Part shown: positions 24,182-26,336 of the stretch, piece after piece | Layout: the number at the start of each line of letters is the position of its first letter | Numbering within the stretch: the first letter of the stretch is position 1 | From: Planctomycetaceae bacterium | GTDB lineage: Bacteria; Planctomycetota; Planctomycetia; Planctomycetales; Planctomycetaceae | Direction: 5' to 3' | Assembly: GCA_947463775.1 (NCBI GenBank) | Contig: CANHVD010000008.1 | Location: forward strand, 1-26,336 | Length of the DNA: 26,336 nt | Translations under genes and position numbers: made by a program | The notes under the pieces: generated by a model | What the model saw: only the letters and a program-made list of their open reading frames with translations | Database searches by the model: none | Told to the model about the DNA's origin: nothing

Positions 24182-24852
24182 CGTGGGTGATCGCGATCTG
24201 CGGAACCATGGGCAGCGGCAAGTCAACGCTGGCGGAAAACGCCGCCGCTGCACTTCCCGACTGTTCCGTGGTCTTTGAAGACGATCATAACCGCATGACC
24301 GAGCGATCGCTTGATAACATCGAGGATTGGTTCTCACGTGGCGGCGACGTCAGTGAATTTGAACTGTCCGATGTGATCGCGCGGTTGACGGAACTGTGTC
24401 CCGACAAACGAAGCATGGTCAAAACGACGCACGCTTCTGCAGGAGTTATCACAAGTACGACGAACGCAAAAAGCTCTCCCGAGTCACGTGCTTCGGCTCA
24501 TCAAATTGTGTTGCTGGAAACTCATTTCGGCCGACTCCATTCCGCTCTGAGTCCATGGATTGATTTCCAGGTCTGGATCAATACTCCGGCAGATATTGCC
24601 GTGGCCCGCAAAGTGCTGCAGCTCAGTCAGCAGATGACTCAGCAGAATCCCCCAGTCCCTGAATCCAATGGACTGCGGTGGATTGAGAAGTTTTGCAGCG
24701 GCTACCTGACGACTACTCGAAAACTGTTCAATTTGCAGCGACAACAGGTAGGTGCGGTTTCCGATGTGACGATCGATGGTGAAGGATCGCCATGGGATGT
24801 CTGCGGACGTTTTCTGGAGAACCTGCCAACTCAGTTCCGGCCGGAAGACTGA
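24178..24852 (+). CDS. P-loop kinase, small-molecule kinase-like
   Basis: 224 residues. Walker A is 'GTMGSGKST' at 9-17 (K15). 'VVFEDDHNRM' follows at the position where nucleoside and small-molecule kinases carry their substrate-binding acidic residues. 'VWINTPADIAVARKVLQLSQQ' (about 138-158) resembles the lid segment of uridine-kinase or AAA_33-type kinases, with an Arg after the strand. The substrate cannot be read from the sequence. The ATG overlaps the secA-like stop by 4 bp, so expression is probably coupled, and a role linked to that export motor or its substrate is plausible but unproven. Other options are a nucleotide kinase or a regulatory P-loop NTPase. Confidence 0.8.
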   Translation: MTWVIAICGTMGSGKSTLAENAAAALPDCSVVFEDDHNRMTERSLDNIEDWFSRGGDVSEFELSDVIARLTELCPDKRSMVKTTHASAGVITSTTNAKSSPESRASAHQIVLLETHFGRLHSALSPWIDFQVWINTPADIAVARKVLQLSQQMTQQNPPVPESNGLRWIEKFCSGYLTTTRKLFNLQRQQVGAVSDVTIDGEGSPWDVCGRFLENLPTQFRPED

Positions 24853-24880
24853 AAGACGAAGCCACAACTGTCCCTGCTCG

Positions 24881-24901
24881 CCACCGGGCCTGCCCCGGTG
24901 G
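24881..24901. other. Hairpin between kinase and halogenase-like genes
   Basis: CCACCGGG (24881-24888) pairs with CCCGGTGG (24894-24901) over a 5-base loop, 28 bases after the kinase stop. No T-run follows, so it is not a standard terminator. It could stabilise or partly attenuate the transcript within the cluster. Confidence 0.5.
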
Positions 24902-24978
24902 TCCACCGGCTTCTGCACCACTCAAGTTTTGTTGATTCGGCAACCAACAATTCAACACCCCGCTCAAGGCTGCTCTTC

Positions 24979-26336
24979 ATGGGTGAGATTCTGAATATTC
25001 GGCCTGAATCTGTCACCGGGCGGCTTCCGCGTCGAATTGTCATCGTGGGCAACAATGAATCTGCCTGGATGGCTGCCGCAATGCTCGCCGTTCACTCCGC
25101 TCCGCTGGAATGTCGCGTCACTGTGCTGGCCAATGGTCCCGTGCAGTCCGAGTTCCCCGGCGAAGCCTCGCTGCCTTCTCTGCGAGGACTGTTGGCTAAT
25201 CTTCGCATCGATGAACATGAGATGATGCGACACTGCCAGGCGACTTACTGCCTGGCAACTCAATTCTCCGACTGGGTTCAATGCGAACGTGACTTCTGGA
25301 AACCGTTTTCTGCAGAGCCCAATCGTCCGACGTCCATGTCACTCTTCGAAGGCTGGCATGTTGAACGCAGTCGAGGTCGTTTGTTGCGTCCATTTCATTC
25401 ATATTCGCTCCACTGGGGCGCAGCATTGGCCGGAAAAAGTCCGTATGGATTTTCCGGACCGTCACCGATTTCACAGTCAGGTTCGTATGCTTTCCATGTT
25501 GATGGTCAGTCGTTTGCAGGTTGGTTAAAAGCAATCGCTTTGCAATCCGGAACGGAAGAAGTTTCCGGCGTGATTCGGCAGGTGGCCAAGAACGGTCGCG
25601 GCGGAGTCGCTCAGGTGAAGCTCACCGACGGAACTACTCTGGCTGGTGACTTTTTCATCGACGCCACAGGCTCAGAATCACGCCTGATGGGGGCAACTCT
25701 GAACGATGAGTTTCTGAGCTGGAACGATCGACTGCCGGTAGATCAGATGATCCGAGTTCGGTTGCCCGGTCGTCGACAAATTCCTCCGTACACTCGCGTC
25801 ACTGGGCTGCCTGCCGGATGGTCGTGGCAGATTCCTTTGGCGAATTCGATCGACTCGGGGTATCTCTTTCAGTCGTCTCTCTCATCCAATGAGGAAGCTC
25901 TGCAGCAGTTTCAGTCCCTGCTGAAGCTGGACGGAATCAAACTCGAAGAATTGCCTGAGCCGTCAATCATGCCGTTTGCCTCTGGTCGGCGAACATCCTT
26001 CTGGCGTGACAATTTGCTGGCACTCGGCACGGCCGCTTGTCGCATCGATCCATTGACGTCTGCTGGTCGCCACCTGACTCAACTGGGGCTTGAGATGTTT
26101 CTCGAACTCTTCCCGGATCGCTCCTGCAATCGTACGTTGTCCGAGTACTACAATGAACGCATGCGAATGGCGACCGAAGAGATTCGTGACGCAACACAAC
26201 TGCATTACCTGCTGAGCAAACGGAAAGATTCCGAGTTCTGGCGTAACACGGTGACGCTGCCGGTTTCTTCCGAACTGACTCAACGCCTGGCACTTTACGA
26301 TGCGGTCGGTCATGTCGGCCACCTGACTCCGGAAGC
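24979..26336 (+). CDS. Tryptophan-halogenase-family flavoprotein, partial, catalytic residues missing
   Basis: The frame is open from ATG 24979 to the right edge (452 codons), so the C-terminus is outside. It belongs to the FAD-dependent Trp_halogenase family: N-terminal Rossmann strand 'RIVIVGNNESAWMAAAMLA', 'FPGEASLPSL' (family GEATIPSL), 'AGDFFIDATGSESRL' (family ADLFIDCSGMRGLL), the halogenase signature WxWxIP as 'GWSWQIPL', and 'LGTAACRIDPL'. Departures: the usual GGGTAG of the FAD motif is GNNESA. The residue aligning with PrnA K79 (in AFKAA) is C91 (in TYCLA). The residue aligning with PrnA E346 (in PLESTG) is T360 (in PLTSAG). Halogenation by the known mechanism is therefore unlikely. 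It may be another flavin oxidoreductase or a binding protein. It lies 126 bases after the kinase gene, probably in the same transcription unit. Confidence 0.82.
   Translation, partial: MGEILNIRPESVTGRLPRRIVIVGNNESAWMAAAMLAVHSAPLECRVTVLANGPVQSEFPGEASLPSLRGLLANLRIDEHEMMRHCQATYCLATQFSDWVQCERDFWKPFSAEPNRPTSMSLFEGWHVERSRGRLLRPFHSYSLHWGAALAGKSPYGFSGPSPISQSGSYAFHVDGQSFAGWLKAIALQSGTEEVSGVIRQVAKNGRGGVAQVKLTDGTTLAGDFFIDATGSESRLMGATLNDEFLSWNDRLPVDQMIRVRLPGRRQIPPYTRVTGLPAGWSWQIPLANSIDSGYLFQSSLSSNEEALQQFQSLLKLDGIKLEELPEPSIMPFASGRRTSFWRDNLLALGTAACRIDPLTSAGRHLTQLGLEMFLELFPDRSCNRTLSEYYNERMRMATEEIRDATQLHYLLSKRKDSEFWRNTVTLPVSSELTQRLALYDAVGHVGHLTPE

Overview
The window looks like chromosomal DNA of a planctomycete, probably order Planctomycetales, with GC content in the mid-50s judged by eye. 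The strongest marker is a giant surface-type protein with the 'ENLETRSLLTA' N-terminal motif typical of planctomycete extracellular proteins and a C-terminal hydrophobic and arginine-rich tail. Gene-poor spacers carrying palindromic repeats, a GEVED domain and pre-peptidase C-terminal (PPC) domains fit the same origin. No tRNA, rRNA, CRISPR array, intact insertion sequence or prophage gene was recognised.

Layout, left to right. (1) The 3' end of a GlmU-type sugar nucleotidyltransferase (+) that stops before the acetyltransferase core. (2) A roughly 820-bp spacer with nested inverted repeats. (3) A lipoprotein of unknown function (+), convergent with an exported two-domain protein (-): a carboxypeptidase-regulatory-like fold followed by a probable beta-propeller. 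(4) A repeat-bearing spacer and possibly one small ORF, then hypoxanthine phosphoribosyltransferase (hpt, +). (5) Convergent with hpt is formyltetrahydrofolate deformylase (purU, -). Both act in purine and one-carbon metabolism, but they are not co-transcribed. (6) A 14.7-kb gene (-) encodes a 4900-residue multidomain surface protein with an internal zinc metalloprotease domain, parallel beta-helix repeats, cadherin/PKD/GEVED-type modules and eight fibronectin-like repeats. It ends at a clear intrinsic terminator. (7) A roughly 1.17-kb spacer contains the second copy of a ~170-bp palindromic element. (8) A rightward cluster: a short SecA-like ATPase, a P-loop small-molecule kinase overlapping it by 4 bp, and a flavoprotein of the tryptophan-halogenase family that runs off the right edge.

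The most unusual part is the right end. The SecA-like protein keeps all the motor motifs but lacks the helical-wing and C-terminal regions. It appears translationally coupled to a kinase and is followed by a halogenase-family protein that has lost the residues aligning with both catalytic residues of PrnA. The cluster is divergent from the giant surface protein. A dedicated export or modification system is a reasonable hypothesis, but nothing in the sequence proves the link. The two copies of the palindromic element, in opposite orientation about 21 kb apart, are the other clear unexplained structure.
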